From JBAYJM01 sp041665065 (lineage in GTDB: Bacteria; Patescibacteriota; Patescibacteriia; 2-01-FULL-39-33), in assembly GCA_041665065.1 (NCBI GenBank), contig JBAYJM010000004.1:1-59301 (forward strand): DNA of 59,301 nucleotides. The letters run 5' to 3'. Below are positions 15,821 to 24,470 of the stretch, in pieces. The notes beneath the pieces were generated by a model. That model searched no databases. It was not told where the DNA came from and saw nothing but the letters and a program-made list of their open reading frames with translations. Both the position numbers and the translations under genes were made by a program. The stretch's first letter is position 1, and every line of letters begins with the position of its first letter.

Positions 15821-18547
15821 TTAAGCAGTAGTTTTAATAGGCAAGAAATCAGTATTTAAAATAACAGACTCCTCACTAGACAGTGATTTTAAATATCTGC
15901 GATAGAAAAATTTTCTTATTTCTTCAACAACAATAATAGAAAATGCAACAGGTATGATGATAAGCCATTGTCCAAAGTCTAAGGCGGTCGTGTGGAGTAT
16001 TTTTTGAACAAGAGGGTTATATACGGCAACAATTTGTAAAAGTATCACTATTATTGTCGCATAGATCAAATACTTGTTTGAGAATGGATTGGTCTGGAAA
16101 ATTGATTTGCTTTCCGATCTGCAGTTCCAAGCATTAAACCATTGAAATACTGCAAGAGTGCAGAGAGAAACAGTCCACGCATAACTGATATCTCCGCCCA
16201 TGTTCTTATAAAATAAATATATAGTTCCAAACATCATCGGAAGTGCCATTGTAATAATCCGTCCAACCATTAAATTATCTAAAAGATTTTTTTCACTCGA
16301 TTTCAACTTCTCATTCAAAAGCCCGCTTTCTTTTTTCTCCATTGCCAGTGCAACATCTAAAAATCCGTCTGTAACGAAATTCAGCCAGATGATTTGCGCC
16401 GCAATAAGGGGAATTGGCAGGCCGATAAGTATGGAAACGGCAATGGTTAAAACTTCACCTAAACCAGTTGAAAACAGATATAGCATCACTTTTTTGATTG
16501 TCTTATAGATATTTCGCCCCTCTTCAACGGCCGAGACAATACTGTTAAAATTATCATCAAGCAAAACGATGTCTGCCGCTTCTTTGGCGACTTCAGTGCC
16601 AATTTTGCCCATGGAAATTCCCAGATCGGCTGCGACAAGCGATGGGGCGTCGTTTACTCCGTCGCCGGTCATGGCAACAATTAGACCCAGGCTTCGGTAT
16701 GAATTTATAATTCTTAATTTGTTGTCCGGCGTAACTCGGGAATAGACGGAAACAGAAATAATTTTTTTAGCCAACTCAACGTCGCTTAAATTATCAATTT
16801 CCTCACCGGTCAAGATTTCGTCGCCCTCTTTGAAAATTCCAGCTTCTTTGGCAATTGCTCTGGCAGTGATTTTGTGGTCGCCGGTTATCATGACGACTTT
16901 TATGCCGGCAAGATTTGCTTTGATGATGGAATTTTTAATTTCCAGGCGGAGCGCATCCCGCATTCCTAAAAAGCCTACAAATTCCAGTGATTTCGGATCG
17001 TTTATGACATTGTCCTTGGTTTTAGCTCGAGCCATGGCTATTACCCTAAGGCCGCTCTCAGACATTTTTTTGAAAATATTTTCCAGTTCTTTAAACTTTT
17101 CTTTTGTTAATGTTACGGCTTTGCCGTTTAAAATTATTTTTGAAGATATTTTTAAAATTGATTCCGGCGCGCCCATGACAAATAAATTATTTTGATTATT
17201 TTCTTTGATGATTATTCCCTTGTATTTTAATTTATAATCAAAAGGCATCTCGGAAATTTTTTCTGATTGCATTTCAAGCCCATCTTTATTCAAACCGATT
17301 TTTTCTGCAAAAGTAATAATGGCCGCCTCTGTCGGATCGCCGGAAATTTTCCAAATATTATCTTCCTCGGAATACATTACTCTGGCATTGGAGCAAAGCG
17401 CCGATAATTTTGCACCGTAGGTTAATTCGGGAAAATCTTTTACATTTATTATTTTCCCTTTTAATTTGATATTGCCATTTGGTTGATAGCCGATGCCGGA
17501 AATATCGAATAAATTACCATTAAGGTAAGCTTTTTGGACGACCAATTCATTTTTGGTAATAGTTCCTGTTTTATCAACTGCAATAATCTGCGCTTGGCCA
17601 AGAGCCTCGACAGCCTGGAGTTTTTTTACCAGCGCATTCCTTTTGGACATCCGCCAAACACCGGTTGCGAGCACCAAAGTGATTACAATTGGCAAACCCT
17701 CAGGGATTATTGAAACGGCCAGTGAAACTACGACAGTAAACATGGTTATAATCGATTGACCCAGTATTAAACCCAAAGAAAATATTACCAGACTGATTAG
17801 AATGGTGATAATTATAATCGACTTTGAAAGTTTTTCGATATTTTTCTTTAAAGGTGTTTCCGTATCGATGTTTTCGATTTTCTTGGCGATTTTGCCAATA
17901 ACCGTATTTAAGCTGGTGGCGACGACGATTGCTTTGCCATTTCCTGACACGACATTTGTCCCTTTAAAGACCATATTTTTTTGTTCTGGTGCCGGCAGGT
18001 TTATTTTTTTAATGATATTTGTTGTTTTGTGTGTCGGGATTGATTCGCCAGTCAACGATGATTCGTCTATTTTTAAATTATTGGCATTAATAAGGCGCGC
18101 ATCGGCTGAAACCTTTTCGCCTTCTTGAATAATTAAAATGTCACCAATAACAACCTGATTATCATCGATAATAATTTCTTTGCCATTTCTCAGGACGGTT
18201 GATTTTGTTTGTGTGAATTTATTCAAGGCAAGCAAAGCATTTTGTGCCTTGCCTTCTTGGGTGGTGCCGATTACAGAGTTAAATATTAAAATGACCAGGA
18301 TTATAAGTCCATCGGCAATTTCGCCGATTGCCAATATGACGGCGCCGGCAGCAATAAGAATATATATGAGCGGACTTTTAAATTGGCTTAAAAAGATAAT
18401 AAAAAAATTCTTGCCTTTGTTTGCAGGCAGGGTATTAAAGCCGTATTTTTTAAGACGAAAATTTGCTTCTTTCTCGCTTAAGCCGTCTTCTGATGATTTT
18501 AATTTTTTTAAAATATCAGAAATTGATTTGTTATGCCAAGTTACCAT
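15821..18547 (-). CDS. P2-type cation-transporting ATPase (Ca2+-ATPase/PMR1-like)
   Basis: The 908-residue pump has the N-terminal cation-ATPase domain (TWHNKS..ILKKL), SLTGES, the membrane motif PEGLP that carries ion ligands in Ca2+-ATPases, DKTGTITKN, GDGVNDAPSL and the C-terminal helix bundle. It would move Ca2+ or a related cation outward using ATP. The NAEYD-type ligand region reads WLNFVTDGFLD, as in SERCA/PMR1 relatives. It is a single-gene unit on the minus strand between the ncRNA terminator and tRNA-Gly. Ion specificity is inferred. Confidence 0.88.
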   Translation of the reverse strand: MVTWHNKSISDILKKLKSSEDGLSEKEANFRLKKYGFNTLPANKGKNFFIIFLSQFKSPLIYILIAAGAVILAIGEIADGLIILVILIFNSVIGTTQEGKAQNALLALNKFTQTKSTVLRNGKEIIIDDNQVVIGDILIIQEGEKVSADARLINANNLKIDESSLTGESIPTHKTTNIIKKINLPAPEQKNMVFKGTNVVSGNGKAIVVATSLNTVIGKIAKKIENIDTETPLKKNIEKLSKSIIIITILISLVIFSLGLILGQSIITMFTVVVSLAVSIIPEGLPIVITLVLATGVWRMSKRNALVKKLQAVEALGQAQIIAVDKTGTITKNELVVQKAYLNGNLFDISGIGYQPNGNIKLKGKIINVKDFPELTYGAKLSALCSNARVMYSEEDNIWKISGDPTEAAIITFAEKIGLNKDGLEMQSEKISEMPFDYKLKYKGIIIKENNQNNLFVMGAPESILKISSKIILNGKAVTLTKEKFKELENIFKKMSESGLRVIAMARAKTKDNVINDPKSLEFVGFLGMRDALRLEIKNSIIKANLAGIKVVMITGDHKITARAIAKEAGIFKEGDEILTGEEIDNLSDVELAKKIISVSVYSRVTPDNKLRIINSYRSLGLIVAMTGDGVNDAPSLVAADLGISMGKIGTEVAKEAADIVLLDDNFNSIVSAVEEGRNIYKTIKKVMLYLFSTGLGEVLTIAVSILIGLPIPLIAAQIIWLNFVTDGFLDVALAMEKKESGLLNEKLKSSEKNLLDNLMVGRIITMALPMMFGTIYLFYKNMGGDISYAWTVSLCTLAVFQWFNAWNCRSESKSIFQTNPFSNKYLIYATIIVILLQIVAVYNPLVQKILHTTALDFGQWLIIIPVAFSIIVVEEIRKFFYRRYLKSLSSEESVILNTDFLPIKTTA

Positions 18548-18624
18548 GTATAATAAATAATTTGATATATTTATTATAACATTTTTTGTGAATTATTTAT
18601 CATAAAAAAGAGATAAGTTGCATC

Positions 18625-18653
18625 TTGAAAAAAAATAATATTTCTGCTACTAT
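18625..18653 (+). promoter_or_regulatory. Promoter of tRNA-Gly
   Basis: TTGAAA, 17 nt, TACTAT, 14 nt before the tRNA. Confidence 0.7.
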
Positions 18654-18667
18654 TGTAATAGTTTTTT

Positions 18668-18739
18668 GCGGGTATCATATAACGGTCATTATCCGAGTTT
18701 TCCAAACTCGTGACAGGGGTTCGACTCCCCTTACCCGCT
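18668..18739 (+). tRNA. tRNA-Gly (TCC)
   Basis: Acceptor GCGGGTA/TACCCGC and anticodon stem CGAGT/ACTCG with loop TTTCCAA give TCC. CCA is not encoded. Confidence 0.95.
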
Positions 18740-18742
18740 AAT

Positions 18743-18777
18743 AAAAAAATAATCCGCCGCGGCGGATTATTTTTTTT
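18743..18777 (+). terminator. Terminator after tRNA-Gly
   Basis: AATAATCCGCC pairs with GGCGGATTATT, with A-runs and T-runs at either side. Confidence 0.88.
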
Positions 18778-18778
18778 A

Positions 18779-18945
18779 TGGATAAGTGAGTCGAACGGGC
18801 AGAAGCGAAACAAGTTTTGTTTTGGTTTTTGCCAAAACAAAACGCAGGAGAGCGTAGACGATGCGACCCTTGGGAGCATTGGCTCTGCCCAGGGCAACGA
18901 CGACCGAGCGGAAGCGAGGTCTAGGCGGAACTCCCCTTATTTGAT
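18779..18945. other. GC-rich non-coding island with a 12-bp hairpin
   Basis: The stretch is much richer in G and C than its neighbours. It has a perfect inverted repeat GTTTTGTTTTGG/CCAAAACAAAAC around TTTTTG (about 18812-18841), then CCCTTGGGAGC...GCTCTGCCCAGGG and GACCGAGCGGAAGCGAGGTC pairings. Reading frames through it look spurious. I cannot assign it to a known RNA or repeat. Confidence 0.45.
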
Positions 18946-18956
18946 ATTATTAATAT

Positions 18957-19145
18957 ATGAATTACCCATTTGTTATCTTCGTATCAATCATATATATAAT
19001 TATAGACATAGGGGTTTTTATAGCGCTCAACTATTTTGATGTTGCGGATTTCAGACAGTTTGGAAGGTTTTTTTGTTATTTTAACTTTTTGGTTGCTTTG
19101 GCCGTTATGTTGTATGCGATTCTTGGGATGGTTTTTGGATATTAA
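18957..19145 (+). CDS. Small two-helix membrane protein (62 residues)
   Basis: Two hydrophobic segments (about residues 4-26 and 38-60) are joined by a short polar turn with DVADFRQFGRF. The family is unknown. The gene has no SD, as usual here, and a terminator follows directly, which supports it being real. Confidence 0.5.
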   Translation: MNYPFVIFVSIIYIIIDIGVFIALNYFDVADFRQFGRFFCYFNFLVALAVMLYAILGMVFGY

Positions 19146-19162
19146 ATAACATGTGAAAATAG

Positions 19163-19182
19163 GCGCCCTCAAGGGCGTTTTT
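19163..19182 (+). terminator. Terminator
   Basis: CGCCC-TCAA-GGGCG followed by T5. Confidence 0.8.
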
Positions 19183-19267
19183 ATATTTGAATAAATTTAG
19201 GTTATTTGATAGGATGTTTTAGCTAGGATTGCTATAGTAGTGGCTAGGCAACACGGGGGTGATTCAC

Positions 19268-19450
19268 ATGCGGAAAAGTAAGGAGAAACGAAGTAGAAAT
19301 GCAGCACTACCGGGAAAGGTTGGTGGCAATCCGGATGTCCAGGTGGACATTCGGAAGCCGTGCCTCAAGATTAGGGGGACCGGAAGTCATACGAAGTGCG
19401 AAAAGAAATGGAGGGGCTGCTTTGGTAGGTGTGGCATGAGGAAACCGTAA
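19268..19450 (+). CDS. Orphan 60-residue Cys/Arg-rich miniprotein (cassette-like)
   Basis: The start at 19268 lies behind GGGGGTGATT, close to a full-length complement of the 16S tail. The product is very basic (MRKSKEKRSRN at the N-terminus). It ends in four Cys arranged C-x11-C-x6-C-x3-C (CLKIRGTGSHTKC then KKWRGCFGRCG), which could bind zinc or iron. It has its own GC-rich terminator. The transcript also folds well: CCGGATGTCC pairs with GGACATTCGG at about 19332-19355. A structured RNA is therefore the main alternative. Confidence 0.45.
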   Translation: MRKSKEKRSRNAALPGKVGGNPDVQVDIRKPCLKIRGTGSHTKCEKKWRGCFGRCGMRKP

Positions 19451-19477
19451 GTAAGCCGTAGGTTGCACTACTAATAA

Positions 19478-19520
19478 GCCGTCACGACGGGAGAACATCT
19501 CGTTCGTGCCGGCCTTTTTT
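19478..19520 (+). terminator. Terminator of the 19268 gene
   Basis: GCCGTCACGA pairs imperfectly with TCGTGCCGGC (one mismatch plus an inner stem), then CCTTTTTT. Confidence 0.75.
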
Positions 19521-19523
19521 AAT

Positions 19524-19562
19524 TAAAAAAACGTTCCGGCACGACCTGGGAACGTCTTTTTC
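19524..19562. terminator. Bidirectional terminator closing the minus-strand redox operon
   Basis: ACGTTCC (19531-19537) pairs with GGAACGT (19549-19555), with A7 on the left and TTTTT on the right. Confidence 0.75.
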
Positions 19563-19579
19563 CTTCGCAACTATGTTAA

Positions 19580-20110
19580 CTATTCTAAACAACAATCTAT
19601 CGCTTTCTTAACCAAAACACCGAGTTTACCCATAAAACCGCCTTTAGCTTTATCATCCTTATGCAGGGCTCCATCATCAATCTTTTTGATCTCGCCGACA
19701 TCAATCAATTTCATATTCAAACCCCAAAACAGGGAATATAAATTATAGCTTTTATCAAACAAATCATACGCCTCTTCTTTTTTATCCATTCCTAGCTGTT
19801 TGGTGCCAACTTCCATTAGCCTCATTGAAGCAGCAAGCAAATGTTTGGAAATGCACCAGACTTCGCCGTCGTATTCTTTGATAATCTTTTTAAGTAGCTC
19901 CTTTCGCATTTCTCTGACATCCTTAATTAAATCATAGTACTGATTATTGCCAGTCTTTCCGCCACTGAAGAAAAAATGTTCTTCGATGCTGACCAAATTC
20001 ATTATGGCTATACTTAAATCCTGATCTGATGATAGATCCATTTTATCCTGTTTTTTCATTTGGTCAACCTTTTGGATAAAGTCATCTAATTTTTTTATGT
20101 TTTCGTCCAT
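19580..20110 (-). CDS. Helical cytosolic protein of unknown function (176 residues)
   Basis: The family is not recognised. The protein is predicted mostly alpha-helical, begins with a Lys/Asp-rich coiled segment (KKLDDFIQKVDQMKKQDK), contains SIEEHFFFSGGK and ends with an amphipathic segment and CC close to the C-terminus. It lies 1 nt after the CPxC membrane protein, so it is translated with it. A role in the same membrane redox process is inferred from context only. Confidence 0.65.
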   Translation of the reverse strand: MDENIKKLDDFIQKVDQMKKQDKMDLSSDQDLSIAIMNLVSIEEHFFFSGGKTGNNQYYDLIKDVREMRKELLKKIIKEYDGEVWCISKHLLAASMRLMEVGTKQLGMDKKEEAYDLFDKSYNLYSLFWGLNMKLIDVGEIKKIDDGALHKDDKAKGGFMGKLGVLVKKAIDCCLE

Positions 20111-20111
20111 A

Positions 20112-20618
20112 TTATTTGATTAAAAAAAAGAATATTAAGCTAAAAATTATAAGCGGCGATATGGCCATGACAACTTTTTGGTAGGGAAAATACGACTTTC
20201 CGGTTGCTTTGTTCTTTGTGTATGGGAAAGCGATTACTCCGGCTAAAAAAGCAATTGTTCCAATAATTGTTCCAAATAGCAATTTATCCATTCCCCAGAG
20301 TGTATTGGTGGGATAATTTACTACATCCCACCACACTAAAGGCACGACAATAAATCCATAGTACAAGACAATTATTAAAATCTTCCTAAACCAGAAGCGG
20401 ATATTTTTTTTGTTCAACCAATCAATGGTCCAGATTATTAAAGAAATAGTTACGCCGCCTATCCATAGTCCGGTGATAGTATCGTCAATGCCCAGCCATC
20501 TTGAAAGTCCAACTCCGCCTATTACTGCAACGGTACAAACAGGACAAATTGCTTTAGCTGGAGACATAATTACAAAGGTGCCTATAGCCAATATTGTAAA
20601 AAAAATCTTTTTTTTCAT
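20112..20618 (-). CDS. Membrane protein with exported CPVC motif
   Basis: The 168-residue protein has a signal-like first segment ending AKA, directly followed by ICPVCTVAV, then about four membrane helices. A CxxC at the mouth of a membrane protein next to a thioredoxin-fold partner suggests thiol-disulfide exchange. The partner gene is 1 nt upstream. The family name is not known to me. Confidence 0.75.
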   Translation of the reverse strand: MKKKIFFTILAIGTFVIMSPAKAICPVCTVAVIGGVGLSRWLGIDDTITGLWIGGVTISLIIWTIDWLNKKNIRFWFRKILIIVLYYGFIVVPLVWWDVVNYPTNTLWGMDKLLFGTIIGTIAFLAGVIAFPYTKNKATGKSYFPYQKVVMAISPLIIFSLIFFFLIK

Positions 20619-20619
20619 G

Positions 20620-20988
20620 TTATTTTATTCCAGCTTTAATTTTGAAAAAATCAATAATACTTTGATCTCCCACAATGCATTTTGAATCGGCCCACAACAT
20701 TGGAACGCCCACTTCATTTTGGTTAATTCCGCATTTAACCGCTTTACTGATCAGTTCTTGCGCATTGGCCTGGTTGGCGGAGACTTCTTTGATTTCAAAT
20801 TGAACCTTATCTTTAATCCCGTTGCTATCTATAAATTCCTCAACAATCTTACAATGTGAGCATTCATTGCTCACATAAAGGTATGTTTTGTTTACGGCGG
20901 ACTGTTTTAGCCAAAAAAAGGCTAAAGCGATAACAATAATAGCTATTATAATGACAATAACTATCGCGGTTATTTTTTTATTATTCAT
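20620..20988 (-). CDS. Membrane-anchored glutaredoxin/thioredoxin-fold protein
   Basis: The 122-residue protein has one N-terminal anchor (about residues 6-28) and an extracytoplasmic thioredoxin fold with CSHC active site after YLYVSNE, the cis-Pro in GVPMLW and two further Cys (KCGI, KCIVGD). It is first in the three-gene operon and probably passes electrons or disulfides to the CPVC protein. An ArsR-type palindrome lies upstream at 21072. Confidence 0.8.
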   Translation of the reverse strand: MNNKKITAIVIVIIIAIIVIALAFFWLKQSAVNKTYLYVSNECSHCKIVEEFIDSNGIKDKVQFEIKEVSANQANAQELISKAVKCGINQNEVGVPMLWADSKCIVGDQSIIDFFKIKAGIK

Positions 20989-21070
20989 TTTTTAAAAATA
21001 TTTATAAGAATTGTTCTCTTTAAAATAATTTTACTATGTTGTCGGTATTTTAACAAGACAAAAATAAAAG

Positions 21071-21092
21071 TATTTAGATGACTATCTAAATA
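21071..21092. promoter_or_regulatory. Inverted-repeat operator identical in arms to the sdpR-like operator
   Basis: ATTTAGAT-GACT-ATCTAAAT at 21072-21091, extended by one T/A pair. The 8-nt arms and 4-nt gap match 56519-56538 exactly. It lies upstream of the minus-strand redox operon, next to a possible TTGTCT-17-CATAGT promoter (about 21061 down to 21033). The rest of the 20989-21186 spacer is AT-rich without other clear elements. Confidence 0.65.
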
Positions 21093-21186
21093 TAAATTTT
21101 ACGTCAATTTAGGTAAAAGTTAGAAATAACTTGTAAAGTTTAATCTAATTTAAGACAAAATAATCTAATAAATCAGCCAAAGTCCA

Positions 21187-21215
21187 TTGACAAAATAGGG
21201 GCAATTTGCTATAAT
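21187..21215 (+). promoter_or_regulatory. Consensus promoter before the lysozyme-like gene
   Basis: TTGACA, 17 nt, TATAAT. Confidence 0.85.
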
Positions 21216-21236
21216 GCCACATTGCGAAAGTAAATG

Positions 21237-21268
21237 ATGACCAATATATGAATATGGTCATTTTTTAT
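21237..21268 (+). terminator. Promoter-proximal hairpin terminator
   Basis: ATGACC.ATAT pairs with ATAT.GGTCAT, followed by TTTTTTATTT, only about 15 nt after the predicted start of transcription. It may attenuate the lysozyme-like gene or end a very short RNA. Confidence 0.6.
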
Positions 21269-21292
21269 TTAAAAGCAACCAAAAAATCATTT

Positions 21293-21883
21293 ATGACTAA
21301 AAAACAACGTAGAATTATTGCCCTGGCTTCTGTTGCATTTATCTGCCAACTATTGTTTCCGCAATTGTCCAAGGCCCAAATAATTCCAACACAAAAGGGG
21401 CTGGAGGAATATAGTGTATCTATGCTTTTGGTTAAGAATTCCCCTCAGCCCATCATATTTGACGCATCAATTAATCTAAATATGTCCAAGACCAATAGTA
21501 CTGCTACTACAATCGTGGCAGATAAGGTTGCATCTGCATCACTAAAAGCTATTGCTGCTCCTGTTGTCAAAGAGTCAGACGAGGATGACAAGGATGAAAT
21601 AAGGGCTTATGTTTTAGCGGAGGCTGTAAAATTCGGTTTGAACCCAAGGGAAGTGGAATTAATTGTTAAGTGTGAAAGCACTTGGAATGACAAGGCGACT
21701 CATACAAATAGGAATGGAAGCATTGATGCCGGACTTTGGCAAATCAACTCGCTTCATAAAAGTTTGAGCTTTGAAGAAAAAATGGATTACAAGATAGCGA
21801 CTGATTGGGCTTTGAAAAAGAGAGTCCATGATGGAAACTGGTCAGCCTGGTATTGTGCTAAAAGAATGGGAATCAAAACTTAA
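21293..21883 (+). CDS. Exported lysozyme-like (transglycosylase SLT-like) protein
   Basis: From the ATG at 21293 the protein starts with a typical signal peptide (MTKKQRR, hydrophobic core, AQ cleavage region). A Ser/Thr-rich linker leads to a lysozyme-like domain over the last 80-90 residues. Key features are the catalytic Glu in KCESTWN, then DAGLWQIN and WSAWYC. Such enzymes cut the glycan of peptidoglycan. An upstream ATG at 21248 would place a hairpin in the coding region and delay the signal peptide, so 21293 is preferred. Confidence 0.8.
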   Translation: MTKKQRRIIALASVAFICQLLFPQLSKAQIIPTQKGLEEYSVSMLLVKNSPQPIIFDASINLNMSKTNSTATTIVADKVASASLKAIAAPVVKESDEDDKDEIRAYVLAEAVKFGLNPREVELIVKCESTWNDKATHTNRNGSIDAGLWQINSLHKSLSFEEKMDYKIATDWALKKRVHDGNWSAWYCAKRMGIKT

Positions 21884-21991
21884 GATATAAATAAAAAACG
21901 AGGCGATTTAATTCGGCCTTGTTTTTTATTTGTAAAAATTATTTATATCATAATATAGAAAACTTTGTTATAATTAATACATATTTAATCT

Positions 21992-24301
21992 ATGGTTTTC
22001 CCAACCGTGACTAAGACTAATACAAAAATTGGATTGGCAATCACTTTGACTATTGCGGTGATAGTTTCTATCGGAATTCTTATTGCGCCTTCTTTTTTTC
22101 CGATAAGTCAAAAAGCTTTTACAATACCATCCTCGGGATGTTATAGAATGTCTTCGTTATCATTTCAAATCCCCAGTCCCCATAATTCTGAAACCACTGG
22201 CGCATGTTATCAGGGCACAACTAATCCGGCTCCTTCTTGCTGGCCAGGCCTTTTTCAAGATGATGAAAAATTCGGCCACTGCAGGGGAAGGATAAGTACA
22301 ACCGGAGGAGCATATACATTTTGTCCAACCAAGAGTTGTGTCATCGATACAACAACTGTTAAGCCTACAATCGTCATTAAATCTCCCAGCTCAGGAGTAA
22401 GTGTAGCCTTAGGATCTCCTATAAATCTGGTTTCAGAGGTTAGAAATGACACGACCGGAAAGTATGGCTCCGTGGAGTGGTATGATGGATCAGGGCCATT
22501 GAAATATGGTTCAAGCATTACTTACACCTTTACAACGCCGGGTGCAAAATCTGTTTATGCCACAGGAGGAACTAGTGACGATTATATTGTCAGTTCGAAA
22601 ATAACTATAAATGTCACAAATCCAACCGGGTCACAGCCCGGATGTTGCAGTTATCAAAGATCAGACGGTCCATGGCGGGCTCTTAACATTTATGAGAATG
22701 TTTGTTTAACGCAGTATCCCCAAGGAAAATGGACGCCGACTTGCGCTTGGTATAGATGCAAAAGCACTGGAGGCTATGAGTCTTGTTCTCCATATAATAG
22801 CGAGTCCTGCAATTTAATGCCCGAAGATGTTGCTAGTTGCGGTGCGGGTGTTAATGAGATTACTGGACAGCAAAATGGTTATTTTAAATGCAATTTTACT
22901 AATAAGACATGTTCTAGTTGTGCGGCAGGAACTGCTGGCTGTGTTATCGCAACTGATTGCAATAGCGCTTGCCAAATATCGTATCCGACATACACCTGTT
23001 CTGGAAGTCCGAACTATACCTGTACTCAAAAAGTCTGTACTCCTGGCACGCCAGGCTGTTATAGCTGGATAAAAGATTGTACTGATGTCTGTAATGCGCC
23101 GGTTTTAAATTGGTGCGTGGCAGGCTCTACGGGAGGGCAATGTGTCGCCAGTGCAACAAAGCCGGCAGGAACTATTTTAAAGATTTTTTCTACTGCTAGT
23201 GCATGCTCACTTAACTGCCCAAGCGCGGTTTCACAAGCTACTGGTTGTTGTACCCAAACCAGCTATTTGTTAGGTAGTAAAACAAGCATGACTACTAAGA
23301 GTCTTTGTAAACCAAATTTAATGTATCCTCGCGCAGTTACATTCATTGCAGGAAAAACTTGTACTGGTGCATTAATTAATGAAGTCGATTTGTGTTTAAA
23401 TGTTCCTGGAACGCAATCAGTTTCCGAAGGATGGATTCAAGATTCTTTTGGTAATTGTACTTGTAGTGGTGGGGATTCCACCAAATCTGCTGATTCATGT
23501 CCTGTTAGTCTTAATACCGTTTCCGGAATTATTACCAAAAATAATGAACGCGATTTTTATTCTGCTGATGTAGGACCATTGGAAATCAGCGGTGCAAAGG
23601 TTACGCTTCTAAAACTTCTTCAACCAATTACTAATTATGGACCGGCAACTACGGATGTTTTAGGAAAATATTCTATAAGTAATGTCCCAAGCGGATCATT
23701 GGGCATACAAATTTTAAAGCAGGGTTTTGTTACTTATTGTGGCAAGGTCAATTCGCCAAATAGTACAGCAGATTTTAAATTATATCCGTTGGTACAGCCA
23801 AATAATGGCGGAGATTTTGATACTCCTGCTGGAACTCCAAGGCCAGCAGCAGCCTCTCAACTGGGATCAGGAATCTCTTGTCTATATAATAAATTGGCTA
23901 GTGATATTGGATTTGATGGCTATTCACTTAGATTTACTTCTTTGGGACGATCTGATGCTGGGAGTTGCCATAATAAAACAAGCGCAGGGACTACACAGTC
24001 TTATGCTGTTGATGTTCAAGCTATTAAGGATAATGTAAATAAACTTCAAATATTTCAGGCAGGAGATGCTGCTGAATCAAACAGGCTTTGTAAAAGTATT
24101 GAGGCAGCGGCTAAGTCATGCAAATTTACAACTGTCTTGGATGAACGAAATGGTAAAAAGCCAAGTTGCCAAACTTTAACAGCAACAGCCAGTACTAATG
24201 TTCATGTTCATTTAAGTGTTTGTAATTGTGATACAGAAAGTGGTGGAACTTTTGGCTGTACGGCAACAAATTCATTATCAGACTATACCTGCTCGTTTTA
24301 A
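21992..24301 (+). CDS. Large Cys-rich surface protein with PKD-like and regulatory-like modules
   Basis: The 769-residue protein has an N-terminal membrane anchor (about 14-36) and an N-terminal domain shared with the 32153 gene (pattern HNSxTxGACYxG, FGxCRGR, YTFCP). Next come an Ig/PKD-like domain (about 120-205), several Cys-rich modules (CSGSPNYTCTQKVCTPGTPGC) and a GCC...CKPNL..PRA module. A carboxypeptidase-regulatory-like beta domain follows (about 505-600). The C-terminal domain has HVHLSVCNC and looks like a metal or peptidase site, possibly M15-like, but this is weak. It is probably cell-wall or surface exposed. Confidence 0.75.
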   Translation: MVFPTVTKTNTKIGLAITLTIAVIVSIGILIAPSFFPISQKAFTIPSSGCYRMSSLSFQIPSPHNSETTGACYQGTTNPAPSCWPGLFQDDEKFGHCRGRISTTGGAYTFCPTKSCVIDTTTVKPTIVIKSPSSGVSVALGSPINLVSEVRNDTTGKYGSVEWYDGSGPLKYGSSITYTFTTPGAKSVYATGGTSDDYIVSSKITINVTNPTGSQPGCCSYQRSDGPWRALNIYENVCLTQYPQGKWTPTCAWYRCKSTGGYESCSPYNSESCNLMPEDVASCGAGVNEITGQQNGYFKCNFTNKTCSSCAAGTAGCVIATDCNSACQISYPTYTCSGSPNYTCTQKVCTPGTPGCYSWIKDCTDVCNAPVLNWCVAGSTGGQCVASATKPAGTILKIFSTASACSLNCPSAVSQATGCCTQTSYLLGSKTSMTTKSLCKPNLMYPRAVTFIAGKTCTGALINEVDLCLNVPGTQSVSEGWIQDSFGNCTCSGGDSTKSADSCPVSLNTVSGIITKNNERDFYSADVGPLEISGAKVTLLKLLQPITNYGPATTDVLGKYSISNVPSGSLGIQILKQGFVTYCGKVNSPNSTADFKLYPLVQPNNGGDFDTPAGTPRPAAASQLGSGISCLYNKLASDIGFDGYSLRFTSLGRSDAGSCHNKTSAGTTQSYAVDVQAIKDNVNKLQIFQAGDAAESNRLCKSIEAAAKSCKFTTVLDERNGKKPSCQTLTATASTNVHVHLSVCNCDTESGGTFGCTATNSLSDYTCSF

Positions 24302-24324
24302 AGCTCACTTAACAATTTTTACTT

Positions 24325-24354
24325 AAAAAACTGCCTAATAATGGCAGTTTTTTT
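24325..24354 (+). terminator. Terminator after the surface-protein gene
   Basis: AAACTGCC-TAATAAT-GGCAGTTT flanked by A-runs and T-runs. Confidence 0.88.
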
Positions 24355-24386
24355 ATTTAATTTTACATTAAAGATGGCAGTATCTA

Positions 24387-24415
24387 TTGACATTTTATAC
24401 AAAATATGATATAAT
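24387..24415 (+). promoter_or_regulatory. Consensus promoter of the 24471 gene
   Basis: TTGACA, 17 nt, TATAAT. Confidence 0.88.
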
Positions 24416-24470
24416 TACTATATTGAATTAAGGCAATTAACCCATTTTGTAGGTTTAGGGGGATGAGAAG

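Noticed and set aside
18574..18897. A minus-strand frame of 107 codons across tRNA-Gly
   Set aside because: It reads through the tRNA and its terminator in antisense and encodes a typical tRNA-antisense artefact.
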